The notes beneath the pieces were generated by a model. It worked only from the letters and a program-made list of their open reading frames with translations. It was not told the DNA's origin and made no database searches. Below, in pieces: positions 1 to 8,107 of a stretch of DNA of 64,000 nt (position 1 is its first letter; each line of letters starts with the position of its first letter). The stretch comes from Erythrobacter sp. YT30 (lineage in GTDB: Bacteria; Pseudomonadota; Alphaproteobacteria; Sphingomonadales; Sphingomonadaceae): the NCBI RefSeq assembly GCF_001542875.1, contig NZ_LMAF01000001.1, positions 124,001 to 188,000 of the forward strand, in the 5' to 3' direction. Both the position numbers and the translations under genes were made by a program.

Positions 1-731
1 GGCGAAGGCTCAGCATGATTGATGCGACATAATTTTCGAGTGTGTCGCGCACTGCAAAACCGATAGCGATACCAATGACGCCTGCACCGCCCAGTATGGT
101 ACCCATAAGTGTGTTTGCGCCAAGCAGATTTAAGGCGACAACCAACCCGGCGATAAATGCGATCACTCTGACCGCCTGCGACACCAGTTCGGCAAGGAAA
201 ACATTGGGCAGAATTGTCCGCCACAGCGAACTCCAGCGGGCGAGGAGGTGGCCAATCAGCGCGATGAAAAAGAAAACGCCAAACGCGACACCCAAAAGAG
301 GCAAGCCGGCTATGGCGGCATCGACAGTGTCGGACAGTCCTTCGACAGCGGGTGAAATGTTACTTTCAATGTCCCTCAACCGTTCGATGGAATCGCGCAC
401 TAGGATGACGCCGTCTACACGCTCGGCAAGGGCGATCGCGTCTTCTGCTGCCTGGCTGTTGGCGACTTCGCCGCTTAATGTGACGACACCCGATTGCGCC
501 TTTACCGAGACACCTTCTAGGCCTTCGATCTCGTCATAGATCGCGCGCAGGCGCTGCGTAATCAATTCGTCGAGTTGATCGCGTTCTTCCGCAATCGTCT
601 CTTCGCTGCCGATCTCTGGAACTGTGATTTCGATCGGATCAGATTGAGCCTCGTCGGCGCTCGTTTCGTCCTGTGCGAATAATCCGTTCCCCATCATAAG
701 CGCAGCTAGGCTGGCGAGTAAGGCTTTCATT
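1..731 (-). CDS. BON-domain MscS-type mechanosensitive channel (partial)
   Basis: Reads leftwards from an ATG at 731 and runs off the window, so the C-terminus is missing. A signal peptide (MKALLASLAALMMGNGLFAQ) is followed by an acidic linker, then a BON domain at about residues 45-120 (GVSVKAQSGVVTLSGEV core). Two or three membrane helices follow, then the MscS pore signature GGAGVIGIAIGFAVRDTLENY. BON domains bind membranes or lipids; the family releases solutes on hypo-osmotic shock. It stands alone, next to a sigma factor of the general stress type. A second MscS gene lies at 3003-3881. The family call is firm; the contribution of the BON domain to gating is inference. Confidence 0.9.
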
Positions 732-928
732 CCCAGAGATATTCTCGTCACTGATCCTGTCCTAACGTCTTAATGACTTTTCCGCACGTAAGGTCATGCG
801 CGGCTATAGCGACGCCAAATTCTTTCAAATAGAGCCCAAACTGCGCAGCATTAATTTGGGAACCTGCATAAAATGCAGCCATTCCATAATGGCATTCCGC
901 AAAAACACATAACGGCCCGGAGGCCTTG

Positions 929-1699
929 ATGCAGACCAAACCTGTAACCTCGCAAGCTGCCAGTTCTAACGCTGTGCCTGCGACTATCTCTCAATTCTCT
1001 GAAGTATCGTCGATCGCGAAAAAAGGTCCGGAAGCCGGACCTAAAAATCCGTGGCCAGCCGACAAAGCTAAGCGCAGAAAGTCTGTTTCAGCCCGTTCTT
1101 TCAAGAAGCAAATGGTGGAATCGCAAGACGCGCTTCGGCGGTTTGCTTTCAGACTTTGCGCCCGTGAAGATATGGCCGAAGATCTTGTCCAGGAAACGCT
1201 TATGAAAGCCTGGGCTGCTCGCCATCAGTTCAAGCCGGGAAGCAAGTTCTTGAGCTGGGCATTTACAATTCTGCGTAACACCTGGCTAAATCAATTGCGG
1301 CGTGGAAAAAAGTTCGTTGCTGATTTTGACGAGAATGTTGCTGAGCAAATTCTGTCCGCACCAGCTCAACAAACTGCCCCGTTTGAGCTTGCGGATTTGC
1401 AACGCGCGATGTCGGAGCTTCCAACCGATCAACTCGAAGCGTTGATGTTGGTAGGGCCGGGCGATCACACCTACGACCAAGCCGGCGAAATCCTTGGCTG
1501 TGCAGCTGGAACCGTGAAAAGCCGTGCGTCACGCGCCCGGGCGACGCTCAATGGTATTCTCGAAACCGGAAGGCTGAAAATGCAGTTGGAAGATACTGCT
1601 GACGCCGTCGATATTGCTGACACATTTGTTGCTGCCATCGCTCAGATTGAGAGTGGAGGTACAATTGGGGATGTAATAAATCTGAAGCGTTCGGCTTAA
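929..1699 (+). CDS. EcfG-type ECF sigma factor
   Basis: A 256-residue extracytoplasmic-function sigma factor. The ATG at 929 has GGAGG six bases upstream and is preferred to the TTG just before it. Region 2 is at about residues 65-130 (DLVQETLMKAWAAR, FTILRNTWLNQLRR) and region 4 at about 150-210 (helix-turn-helix TYDQAGEILGCAAGTVKSR). These match the EcfG group that runs the alphaproteobacterial general stress response. The N-terminal extension of about 60 residues and a C-terminal tail of about 45 are longer than usual. No NepR anti-sigma or PhyR gene lies beside it, so this may be an accessory copy. GGAAC-type promoters around it fit its likely regulon. A strong terminator follows. Confidence 0.9.
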   Translation: MQTKPVTSQAASSNAVPATISQFSEVSSIAKKGPEAGPKNPWPADKAKRRKSVSARSFKKQMVESQDALRRFAFRLCAREDMAEDLVQETLMKAWAARHQFKPGSKFLSWAFTILRNTWLNQLRRGKKFVADFDENVAEQILSAPAQQTAPFELADLQRAMSELPTDQLEALMLVGPGDHTYDQAGEILGCAAGTVKSRASRARATLNGILETGRLKMQLEDTADAVDIADTFVAAIAQIESGGTIGDVINLKRSA

Positions 1700-1722
1700 A
1701 TTCTCTCAGTTCTCCACGAACC

Positions 1723-1763
1723 AAAACGCCCCGCTCTTCATCGGGAGAGCGGGGCGTTTTGTC
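1723..1763 (+). terminator. Bidirectional intrinsic terminator
   Basis: A perfect 15-bp stem (AAAACGCCCCGCTCT at 1723-1737 and its complement at 1746-1760) with an eight-base loop. T-runs flank it on both strands, so it can end both the sigma factor gene (plus) and the PLDc_N peptide gene (minus). Confidence 0.9.
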
Positions 1764-1807
1764 GTTTGGTCATCAATCAAAGATCGATTGTCTGCCAGGG
1801 TACCGAG

Positions 1808-1996
1808 TTATGCGGTGACTGCGCTTCCGCCGCGGGGGCCAAAGACCAACCACAGCACTACACCGATGACGGGCAGCGCGAAAATCACAATCGACCAGAT
1901 GAGCTTTGCAGCGATTGACGAACCTGATGTCCAGACGTTGAACAATGCCCAGATGTTGAGAGCAAGAACGAGTAATCCAATAATTCCATATTCCAT
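1808..1996 (-). CDS. PLDc_N-domain small membrane protein
   Basis: A 62-residue peptide with two membrane helices (about 4-24 and 32-54) separated by a short loop. The second ends in VFGPRGG, where IGVVLWLVFGPR is characteristic of the PLDc_N (cardiolipin synthase N-terminal) family. Such peptides are widespread as stand-alone membrane proteins and have no established enzymatic role without the phospholipase D domain. It sits between the sigma factor and the DUF2383 gene. A purine-rich stretch (AAAGGAAATC) precedes the ATG. Shared membrane-stress function with its neighbours is inference. Confidence 0.8.
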   Translation of the reverse strand: MEYGIIGLLVLALNIWALFNVWTSGSSIAAKLIWSIVIFALPVIGVVLWLVFGPRGGSAVTA

Positions 1997-2045
1997 GATG
2001 ATTTCCTTTGTTTGAAGTTGGGGTGGGGGTTGTTTGCGACGCGTA

Positions 2046-2486
2046 TCAGTCGACCGCCTCTTCCATGCGTTCGAGGATCTGTGCGTCGGCTTCGAGTTCG
2101 CGCTTGATGGCTTCGAGCATCATCTTATCGCGCGGTGAGAGTTCGCCGTCTTCGAGTATATCGGCGATCTTTTCACGCAGACGTTCCTCGCCATCATCGA
2201 TCATCTTTACGGCTGCTTTTTCATCGTTTTGAACGAGCGATACGACGGAGATTAGATTGCGGTGGATCGCGCCAATGGTAGTGCCGCCTGTCTCGGGTTC
2301 ACCGCCATTTTCGCGGATGGCAGCGTCGATCATTTTGATCATTGATCCACGCTCAGCGGCACGTGCTGCGAACGCTCGGCGAAAACTGCCGCGCTCGACA
2401 GTCTCAGATGCTTTCAAATAGCCTTCTTGAGAATCGGAAATGTAATTGAGTGCTGTTTGAAGCGAAGTGGTATTCGATCGGGTCAT
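2046..2486 (-). CDS. DUF2383 / PA2169-family four-helix-bundle protein
   Basis: A 146-residue soluble protein predicted to be all-helical. Residues about 8-115 match the DUF2383 (PA2169) family: LNYISDSQEGYLKASETV, then FAARAAERGSMI and a C-terminal acidic helix. The family is ferritin-like in shape, of unknown function, and typically made under envelope or general stress. The ATG at 2486 has the ribosome site AAAGGAG and is preferred to the TTG one codon upstream. A GGAAC-N17-GTAAG promoter lies 30-55 bases upstream, which suggests control by the EcfG-type sigma factor. Confidence 0.85.
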   Translation of the reverse strand: MTRSNTTSLQTALNYISDSQEGYLKASETVERGSFRRAFAARAAERGSMIKMIDAAIRENGGEPETGGTTIGAIHRNLISVVSLVQNDEKAAVKMIDDGEERLREKIADILEDGELSPRDKMMLEAIKRELEADAQILERMEEAVD

Positions 2487-2512
2487 CAAGTGCTCCTTTC
2501 CTGTTTATACCC

Positions 2513-2541
2513 CACTTACAGGCGGACTTCGAATTCGTTCC
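2513..2541 (-). promoter_or_regulatory. Putative EcfG-type promoter of the DUF2383 gene
   Basis: On the minus strand GGAAC (2541-2537) is followed after 17 bases by GTAAG (2519-2515). The ATG at 2486 would lie about 22 bases after the expected start of transcription. The -35 box matches the alphaproteobacterial general-stress consensus; the -10 box (GTA rather than GTT) is a variant shared with other genes here. Confidence 0.6.
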
Positions 2542-2560
2542 AAATAATTGAATTTAATGG

Positions 2561-2603
2561 ATAAAACGAAGAAGGCGGCCGCCCATCGGGCAGCCGCCTT
2601 CGT
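2561..2603 (-). terminator. Intrinsic terminator of the acidic lipoprotein gene
   Basis: A perfect 9-bp stem, GAAGGCGGC (2571-2579) and GCCGCCTTC (2593-2601). On the minus strand it is followed by a T-rich run (TTCGTTTTAT), 33 bases downstream of the lipoprotein stop. Confidence 0.85.
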
Positions 2604-2635
2604 CTTCAGGCCTAAGTGTAACCTAGATGGTGTTT

Positions 2636-2914
2636 TTAGTTGTTCTCTTCGTCAACATCGCCAAGTTCGACCCCAACGACTGGCACGTCCACGGTTTCCG
2701 TGTCGGTCGAAACATCTACCTCGGGAACTTCAACTTCAGTTTCGGTTGTGCCGACTTTCACCTCAGGTGCGTCAACGTCATACTCAGGCAGATTGCCCTC
2801 TTCGACGGACATGTCGACCTCTGGCATTTCGCCTTCTTCGGTCTGCTCAACGTCGCATGCGGCAAGCGCAATGGAGGAGAGCGCGATTGCTGCGATAGAA
2901 ATACGGTTTTTCAT
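2636..2914 (-). CDS. Small acidic lipoprotein with PEV(D/K)V repeats
   Basis: A 92-residue precursor. The ATG at 2914 has AAAGGAG upstream and gives a clean lipoprotein signal peptide (MKNRISIAAIALSSIALAAC); the lipobox LAAC makes Cys20 the lipidated residue. The mature part is strongly acidic and low in complexity, with recurring MPEVDM, APEVKV, VPEVDV and VDVPVV units every 10-15 residues. No domain is recognised. It is probably a periplasmic, membrane-anchored acidic peptide in the stress island; its function is unknown. A GGAAC box lies at 2959-2963, but no convincing -10 follows at the usual distance. Confidence 0.8.
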   Translation of the reverse strand: MKNRISIAAIALSSIALAACDVEQTEEGEMPEVDMSVEEGNLPEYDVDAPEVKVGTTETEVEVPEVDVSTDTETVDVPVVGVELGDVDEENN

Positions 2915-3002
2915 AAAAGTGCTCCTTTCAAAATTGGATAGAGTTTCAGTTGATCTTCGTTCCAAGAAACTTGGCCAGGCGACGGCATTGCTGCATTGCC
3001 GA

Positions 3003-3881
3003 TCAATCGTTGGATGCGAGTTTCATCGGCTCTTTGAATGTATGGGTCTGATACGGATAGGGAATCTCGATACCTTCGCGATCGAGTGCGCTTTTGATCG
3101 TGCGGATCATTGCATCACGGCTCACATGCTCGTCACGCTTTTCAGAGCCGCTCCACCAACGGACACGAAAGTCGACAGAGCTTGAGTTGAACTCGGTCGC
3201 GAAGACGTCGATGGGTTTTTCCTGATCGATAGCGTCAGAACCTTCGACTGCTTTGCTTATAATGTCAGATGCCCGTGCCAGATCGGTGTCGTAGCTAACG
3301 CCAATAATCAGTTCAAAGCGGCGTTTGTCTTTGTCGGTCAAAATTTCGATGGGATTCTTGAAGAGCACTGAGTTGGGCACAACCGCGAGCTCGTTCGAAG
3401 TTTTGCGCAAATGAGTTTCGCGAAGGGAAATCTGCTCGACGCGTCCTTCTATGCCATCACAACCGATATAATCGCCGATGCGCATCTTTTCGCGCAGCAT
3501 AAAAAGTATGCCGGCCATGAAGTTTTCAAATACGTCTTTAAAGGCGAAGCCGATGGCGACGGTTCCCACGCCAAGCCCGGCAATGATGCTGCTCAAAGTG
3601 AGGTTCGGGAGGAGCACGGTTCCAGAGATCAGCAAGCCCACGGCCCAGATCGAGAACTTGACCGCCAGTTCGATCAATTCGCGCAAGGATTGGCGCATAT
3701 CAGCGCCCTTCGTGATTTTCTCGGAGATCTGGCTAGCAAACCTCGCGACAGCCCAGGTGATGCCTAAAAGAACGACTGCGATTGCGATATTCGGAAGCAT
3801 GGCAATCACGCCGCGACCCATCTCTGATAGCTGATTGGTCAAGATGGCGATCGGTTCGAATGAAGAGTTCTGTTGTGTCAT
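3003..3881 (-). CDS. Small-conductance mechanosensitive channel (MscS family)
   Basis: A 292-residue MscS-type channel. Membrane helices lie at about residues 27-50, 72-92 and 97-125; the third is the pore helix (AGLGVGTVAIGFAFKDVFEN). The beta domain (GDYIGCDGIEGRVEQISLR) and the alpha/beta vestibule (to about 270) follow. Length is normal for E. coli MscS-type proteins. It would act in the inner membrane to release solutes on hypo-osmotic shock. A GGAAC-N18-GTT promoter ends only about eight bases before the ATG, so the mRNA may be leaderless or translation may begin at a downstream ATG (codon 21 or 28). Confidence 0.93.
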   Translation of the reverse strand: MTQQNSSFEPIAILTNQLSEMGRGVIAMLPNIAIAVVLLGITWAVARFASQISEKITKGADMRQSLRELIELAVKFSIWAVGLLISGTVLLPNLTLSSIIAGLGVGTVAIGFAFKDVFENFMAGILFMLREKMRIGDYIGCDGIEGRVEQISLRETHLRKTSNELAVVPNSVLFKNPIEILTDKDKRRFELIIGVSYDTDLARASDIISKAVEGSDAIDQEKPIDVFATEFNSSSVDFRVRWWSGSEKRDEHVSRDAMIRTIKSALDREGIEIPYPYQTHTFKEPMKLASND

Positions 3882-3889
3882 GCCACAAC

Positions 3890-3915
3890 AACCAGAGTTG
3901 TGGTCTCAAAGTTCC
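3890..3915 (-). promoter_or_regulatory. Putative EcfG-type promoter of the MscS gene
   Basis: GGAAC (3915-3911 on the minus strand), 18 bases, then GTT (3892-3890). This is the canonical EcfG spacing and sequence. The predicted transcript start falls at or within a few bases of the annotated ATG at 3881. Confidence 0.65.
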
Positions 3916-3985
3916 ATTTCACTCAATATGTGTTGAGCGCGATGCATGTCCTGCGTCGCGTCGAATACAGAAAAATCATTTTTTT

Positions 3986-4012
3986 GGAACGGTTTGCAGT
4001 TTGGATTTGTAG
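3986..4012 (+). promoter_or_regulatory. Putative EcfG-type promoter of the DUF892 gene
   Basis: GGAAC at 3986-3990, 18 bases, then GTAGG from 4009. It lies about 75 bases upstream of the DUF892 ATG at 4090, a normal leader length. Confidence 0.6.
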
Positions 4013-4089
4013 GCGAAGTGGATGGCGCGATTAAATCCGCTGCCTTCATCGAAACCCCGAACGATAACATTCAACCGAACAAGGTAATT

Positions 4090-4587
4090 ATGACAATCTC
4101 GACCCTCAAAGACCTCTACATCGACCAACTTCAAGACCTTTACAGTGCCGACAAACAGTCGCTGGAATCGACGCGTAAGATGCGTGACGCAGCGACTGAT
4201 TCTGAATTGAAGCAGGCGCTCACAAATGGTGTCGAAGGAATTCAGGAAGGTATCGACACGCTCGAAACCATCATCAAGTCACACGACGCCGATCCGAACG
4301 GTGAATTTTGTAAGGGCATGGAAGGGCTCGTGAAAGAAGCCCGGGCACACACGCTCGATGCGGACATCACCGATGACGACGTTCGTGATGCATCGATCAT
4401 CACCCAATATCAGCGCATGACACACTATGGTCTTGCCGGATATGGCTGCCTCGTCGCGTTTGCGAAGCGTCTTGACCTTCATAGCGATGCAGCAAAACTG
4501 CAAGTGTGTCTCGACAACACCTATGGCGGTGACCGCGAAATGACCCGCATTGCGACCGGTGAAATCAACAAGGCAGCAGCTGCCTAA
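4090..4587 (+). CDS. DUF892 / YciE-YciF ferritin-like protein
   Basis: A 165-residue all-helical protein. The ATG at 4090 is preceded by AAGG; it begins MTISTLKDLYIDQLQDLYS, the hallmark of the DUF892 (YciF) family, a ferritin-like helical bundle. Further conserved parts are EGIQEGIDTLETI, the GLVKEAR segment and the middle motif MTHYGLAGYGCLVAFA. YciF-like proteins are induced by general stress in many bacteria; their biochemical role is not settled. An EcfG-type promoter lies upstream and a strong terminator downstream, so it is monocistronic. An upstream in-frame extension to 3946 is rejected because it has no ribosome site and no family similarity. Confidence 0.9.
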   Translation: MTISTLKDLYIDQLQDLYSADKQSLESTRKMRDAATDSELKQALTNGVEGIQEGIDTLETIIKSHDADPNGEFCKGMEGLVKEARAHTLDADITDDDVRDASIITQYQRMTHYGLAGYGCLVAFAKRLDLHSDAAKLQVCLDNTYGGDREMTRIATGEINKAAAA

Positions 4588-4633
4588 ATCACACGTCTTG
4601 CGCCCAGGAAAGTGGGTGGCCAAATACAAAAAT

Positions 4634-4669
4634 AAAGCCGGATCGAGCCTAGGCATGGTCCGGCTTTTC
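4634..4669 (+). terminator. Intrinsic terminator after the DUF892 gene
   Basis: A 9-bp stem, AAAGCCGGA (4634-4642) and TCCGGCTTT (4659-4667), with T residues after it. Confidence 0.85.
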
Positions 4670-4697
4670 CATTGGTGAGAGAAAGGCCTTGTTTGTC

Positions 4698-4723
4698 GGA
4701 ACTCTGGTGAAGTTGCGGTGTAA
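4698..4723 (+). promoter_or_regulatory. Putative EcfG-type promoter of the 46-residue membrane peptide
   Basis: GGAAC at 4698-4702, 17 bases, then GTAAC at 4720. The leader to the ATG at 4818 would be about 85 bases. Confidence 0.55.
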
Positions 4724-4817
4724 CTGTGATGACGATCCGCCCTGCCAATCACGACAATCATCACGTGGTCACGCGCCGGTGTTTCGCAATCAATCAAGCT
4801 CGAAAGGATCAATTCCG

Positions 4818-4958
4818 ATGAAATATGTTATTCGGTCTGTCGTGGCCGCTGCCGCATCTGCTGCTGTGTCTCTCGCCGTGCGCGCCGTCATGCGCAAAGC
4901 TCAAAACAACAAAGACAGCTCAAAGCAGAAATCACCGACTGCTATTTCTGCAGGCTAA
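4818..4958 (+). CDS. 46-residue membrane peptide
   Basis: ATG at 4818 with the ribosome site AAGGA (4804-4808). The 46-residue product has one hydrophobic helix rich in Ala and Val (VVAAAASAAVSLAVRAV, residues about 8-24), followed by a polar, lysine-rich tail (KAQNNKDSSKQK). It resembles the many tiny single-pass peptides found in sphingomonad stress regulons, but I recognise no named family. Its own GGAAC-type promoter supports it as a real gene. It is convergent with the phospholipase D gene, whose stop lies 19 bases away. Confidence 0.6.
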   Translation: MKYVIRSVVAAAASAAVSLAVRAVMRKAQNNKDSSKQKSPTAISAG

Positions 4959-4976
4959 TTCGATAATCGCCGGGCA

Positions 4977-6410
4977 TCAGGCAAAGCTGATGCTCGGCCA
5001 TTCCTCTTCTGATCCTTCGGGATCGAGTATGTCGTTGGTCGCGAGCCATTCCTGGACCGCATTTAAGTCGGGGTGCTTGTATTCGCGCAGCCTTCGGCCC
5101 GTTTGGCCCGCAGCCTCGATGGTTTGGATGACTGATCCCGATTGCTGAATATGATCGGCGATCTCAGCGACACTTTGGCCAAGGTGTTCTGCAAGCAAAT
5201 CATTCCGACAATCAGCAATCGCTCGCTCCGCCTCATCGGGTTTGCGAGCCATTTTTGCGTCCACGCACAAATCGCATTCGCTATCAAAACCCATGGATCG
5301 ATTGCTGAGATTGGATGAACCCAGATGCAAGAACCGATCGTCTGCGATCAGGATCTTTGCGTGAACGTAGATCTCGGTTCCGGATGAAGTGACGGGATGA
5401 TAGGCCTGAAACCGGCCGTGTTTGTCGATCTTGCGTAGAGCCTCGATCACTCTGGATCGGGTCGTATCCATCATCTGACTTTCCAGCCACCCGTCTGACG
5501 TTGCGGGAAGCACGACGACGATTTCAGGGCCATCATCTTCAAGCAACTTATTGGCCAAGGCGCGCGCAACCCGCTTTGACGTAAAGTACTGCGTTTCGAC
5601 GTAGATCCATTTTTGAGCAGACTCGATCACCTCGCAATAGAGCGCTTCGATCTCACGTATTGCGTCTTGGTCCTCAGTTGCACCCCGTGTTCGTGCTATT
5701 GCGACGTTCACGTTGGACAGCGTCGGCGCCGCTGTTGTTCGGTCGGATTTCCCGGACATCGAATGCCGCTGAGAGCAGACCTGCGGCAAATCCTCGCCCG
5801 TCGCTCTTTTCCATCGATCTTCGGCGAGCTGCGACAGGCTCTTAACAATATCACCCGTCAGCCGAGCAGATGTATCGTGCCATGGACCAGCATCGTGATC
5901 ATTGGGTTGTTCGCGCCGCTCGTCCTCATCGGGATGCTCGCGGGTGTCCCATCGGTCTTCGGTAATATCGATACCGCCGCAAAATGCGACATCCTCATCG
6001 ACAACAATAAGCTTCTCATGCTGCGCAGCGCCTGTTGGATGGGCGCCATCCAACGCAAAGTGCACACGCGGATGGGGCAACCATTTTGCAACCTGGAGGA
6101 GCGTTTTACCTCTCTTCGCAAGTTTGAGCGCGGCCAGATCCCATTGAAGAATGTAAATGTTGAGTTCGGGTGTCCGACGAACAAGCCAATCGATGTATTC
6201 GCCAATCTCAAGCGGTCCCTCGACCTCGTGCTGCGTGTCGTACATCTTGACGCGCGCATCGAAATCCCAGCCGATCAGAACGATACGCTCGCGCGCTTGC
6301 TTCATCGCTTGGCGTACGGAGCGGAAATAGTTCTCGCCATCGATCAACAGGCTGAGCGTGTCGGCCTGCGCTATCGTCCAGCAATTTTTGCCAGGTTCGA
6401 GAAGTGTCAT
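4977..6410 (-). CDS. Phospholipase D family protein
   Basis: A 477-residue phospholipase D-superfamily enzyme with two HKD motifs: HEKLIVVDEDVAFCGG at about residue 131 and HAKILIADDRFLHLGSSN at about 343. Each carries the H-x-K-x4-D catalytic set, so the paired active site looks intact. No signal peptide or membrane helix is seen, unlike cardiolipin synthases; it is more like soluble PLD. It would hydrolyse or transfer phosphatidyl groups. It is the last gene of a minus-strand run (host-attachment protein, topoisomerase IB, DUF421, PLD); the gap to the DUF421 stop is 57 bases. Confidence 0.9.
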   Translation of the reverse strand: MTLLEPGKNCWTIAQADTLSLLIDGENYFRSVRQAMKQARERIVLIGWDFDARVKMYDTQHEVEGPLEIGEYIDWLVRRTPELNIYILQWDLAALKLAKRGKTLLQVAKWLPHPRVHFALDGAHPTGAAQHEKLIVVDEDVAFCGGIDITEDRWDTREHPDEDERREQPNDHDAGPWHDTSARLTGDIVKSLSQLAEDRWKRATGEDLPQVCSQRHSMSGKSDRTTAAPTLSNVNVAIARTRGATEDQDAIREIEALYCEVIESAQKWIYVETQYFTSKRVARALANKLLEDDGPEIVVVLPATSDGWLESQMMDTTRSRVIEALRKIDKHGRFQAYHPVTSSGTEIYVHAKILIADDRFLHLGSSNLSNRSMGFDSECDLCVDAKMARKPDEAERAIADCRNDLLAEHLGQSVAEIADHIQQSGSVIQTIEAAGQTGRRLREYKHPDLNAVQEWLATNDILDPEGSEEEWPSISFA

Positions 6411-6467
6411 TCAGTCGGCTCGTGTTTGTCCATCGACGGCAATGCCCAATGCTCGCGGCAGATGTCG

Positions 6468-7046
6468 CTACCCATTGCTCAACGGCTGTTTCGTGCTTCC
6501 TATGCTGCGCACGTCGTGAAGCAAAGCGTCATCAAGTCTATCCGCATGAAGCACCGAGATATCGCCAGTGGCTTCGAGCACGACTGCACGCACGCGCGAC
6601 AGATCGCAGACATTGGCCTCGCGCAGTTTCGCCCACACATCCGCTTTCGAAACGCGGGTGGTGTCCATGGCTTCAGAACACCATTCCCCATCCTCCATAA
6701 GCAAAAGCGGGTCATTTGCGATCGCAGACTGCGCTGTATCGCTTTTCCTGCGCAATATTGCCAACGCCATCTGCGCAGCGAGGATCACGAGAATAGCTCC
6801 GGTGTTTTGCAGAAATGCTGGCCATTTGCTCGCTGCCGCCGCCCCCGCAAGAAGAGAGCCGATTGCGACCGTCGTCACAAAATCGAAGGCTGTCATTTTT
6901 GAGAATGAGCGGAGCCCCACAACCCTTGTGGCAACAACAACTATTACAAGGGCGAGGGGCCCCAACACGAGAATTCGCAGGGCAAGATCAAGTTCAGGGG
7001 CGTTGGCGAAGAACATCCGGTCAATCAGAGCTGCATTTTTCCGCAT
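6468..7046 (-). CDS. DUF421 / YetF-type membrane protein
   Basis: About 192 residues. Three N-terminal helices (about 20-40, 55-72, 80-97) precede a small cytoplasmic domain containing the family motif FDFVTTVAIGS and the SKADVWAKLRE segment. The DUF421 (YetF/YcaP) family is of unknown function and common in stress and sporulation regulons. The chosen start overlaps the topoisomerase IB gene by 26 bases, which argues for co-translation; an ATG at 7016 is an alternative that avoids the overlap. Neither has a clear ribosome site. Confidence 0.85.
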   Translation of the reverse strand: MRKNAALIDRMFFANAPELDLALRILVLGPLALVIVVVATRVVGLRSFSKMTAFDFVTTVAIGSLLAGAAAASKWPAFLQNTGAILVILAAQMALAILRRKSDTAQSAIANDPLLLMEDGEWCSEAMDTTRVSKADVWAKLREANVCDLSRVRAVVLEATGDISVLHADRLDDALLHDVRSIGSTKQPLSNG

Positions 7047-8073
7047 CAGCCAGATAGCGCAGCATGGCAGTCTCGACCCGCGTCAAATCGCGTGCGCTAT
7101 TGTCAAGCCGGCTCAAAAGGCCTTTTCGCTCATCAAAGGTGGCCTCATTGAGAGCGATTATCGCAGGGTGAATGTAGCTGCGCCGCGCAACCGCTGGAGT
7201 GTTGCGAAGCCGCTTTGATGCTGCCTCACTCATCGCTTTGATCGTGATTGTTTCTTCACTTACGGCTTCAGTGAAAGCGGCGAGCGATCCAGACCACGTC
7301 CGAAACATCTTGGCGCTGACATTGCTATCATCGGTTACCGCCTTCAGCCACTCGTTCACCTGCTCGGATCGCAATGGATAAACCTCTTCGTCGTCTCCAA
7401 CATATTGAAAGACGGTGCGGCCCGGTAAATCGTCGATTGTGTCCAGCACGCTCAGAAGTCGCGCATCTTTAATCTGGCGGCGCACTCGCTTTCCGCCTTT
7501 CGCCGTGTAGTCGAGCCTGATGGTGTCGTCCGACATGGAAATATTGCGCCGTTTGAGAGTCGATGCGCCCACCGCGTTTTGATCGTTGTCTGCTGCCCCA
7601 ATCCGTAGCGGTGCATCATCGAGTAATCTGACAAGAGCGGCTGTCACGAGTTCTCGATCAGCGAACTTGCTGTTGCGGAACGCCCGTCTGATGCGGCGCC
7701 TGATACGCGGCAGTCGCACACCAAAACGAACCAAGTGCCTGAACTTGGTCCGCTCACGATAAGCTCTCCACGCGGTGTGGTATCGATATTGCTTGCGTTG
7801 GGCGGCATCGATGCCCGTTGCTTGTAAATACCCCGTGGGATCCGTGCATATCCAGACATCACTCCAGGCGGGAGGGATGCCGAGTGAATTAATCCGAGCA
7901 AGTTCGTCCTCGCTATCGATACGATTTCCGTCGGGCGAAAAGTATACGAACTCGTCCTTTTCTTTTTGGCGGGCAATTCCTGGCACTGTGTCCGCAACGA
8001 AACGCAGCTTTTCAGGAGGCGGAACGCGCGTAAGCAATTCTTGGGATTGCTGAATATCCGAAATCAACTTCAT
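7021..8073 (-). CDS. DNA topoisomerase IB (poxvirus type)
   Basis: 350 residues from the ATG at 8073. The N-terminal domain (about 30-90, with FSPDGNRI and RINSLGIPPAW) and the catalytic domain match the bacterial/poxviral topoisomerase IB family. The nucleophile is the Tyr in RRSYIHP near residue 305, and KMFRTWSG carries the second active-site Arg region. The enzyme nicks one strand through a 3'-phosphotyrosine and relaxes supercoils. Bacterial IB enzymes are accessory and often sit in stress-regulated clusters, as here. It follows the host-attachment gene by 34 bases, so the two are likely co-transcribed. Confidence 0.92.
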   Translation of the reverse strand: MKLISDIQQSQELLTRVPPPEKLRFVADTVPGIARQKEKDEFVYFSPDGNRIDSEDELARINSLGIPPAWSDVWICTDPTGYLQATGIDAAQRKQYRYHTAWRAYRERTKFRHLVRFGVRLPRIRRRIRRAFRNSKFADRELVTAALVRLLDDAPLRIGAADNDQNAVGASTLKRRNISMSDDTIRLDYTAKGGKRVRRQIKDARLLSVLDTIDDLPGRTVFQYVGDDEEVYPLRSEQVNEWLKAVTDDSNVSAKMFRTWSGSLAAFTEAVSEETITIKAMSEAASKRLRNTPAVARRSYIHPAIIALNEATFDERKGLLSRLDNSARDLTRVETAMLRYLADAEKCSSD

Positions 8074-8107
8074 TGTTTGTCCCAATCGGCTTCCCAACAA
8101 GTCTATG

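Noticed and set aside
748..939. A 63-codon minus-strand frame between the BON/MscS gene and the sigma gene
   Set aside because: No ribosome site, overlaps the sigma start and shows no recognisable domain.
2912..2963. A GGAAC box upstream of the acidic lipoprotein as a sixth EcfG-type promoter
   Set aside because: At 17-18 bases the sequence is CTATCC, with no GTA or GTT, so the -10 element is not supported.
2640..3185. A Ser/Thr-rich 181-codon plus-strand frame
   Set aside because: It is the antisense of the acidic lipoprotein repeats and of the MscS C-terminus; the Ser/Thr-rich look comes from reading the GAC/GTC-rich repeats backwards.
5613..6902. A 429-codon plus-strand open frame
   Set aside because: It spans the antisense of both the phospholipase D and DUF421 genes; composition (Cys- and Arg-rich) is non-coding in type.
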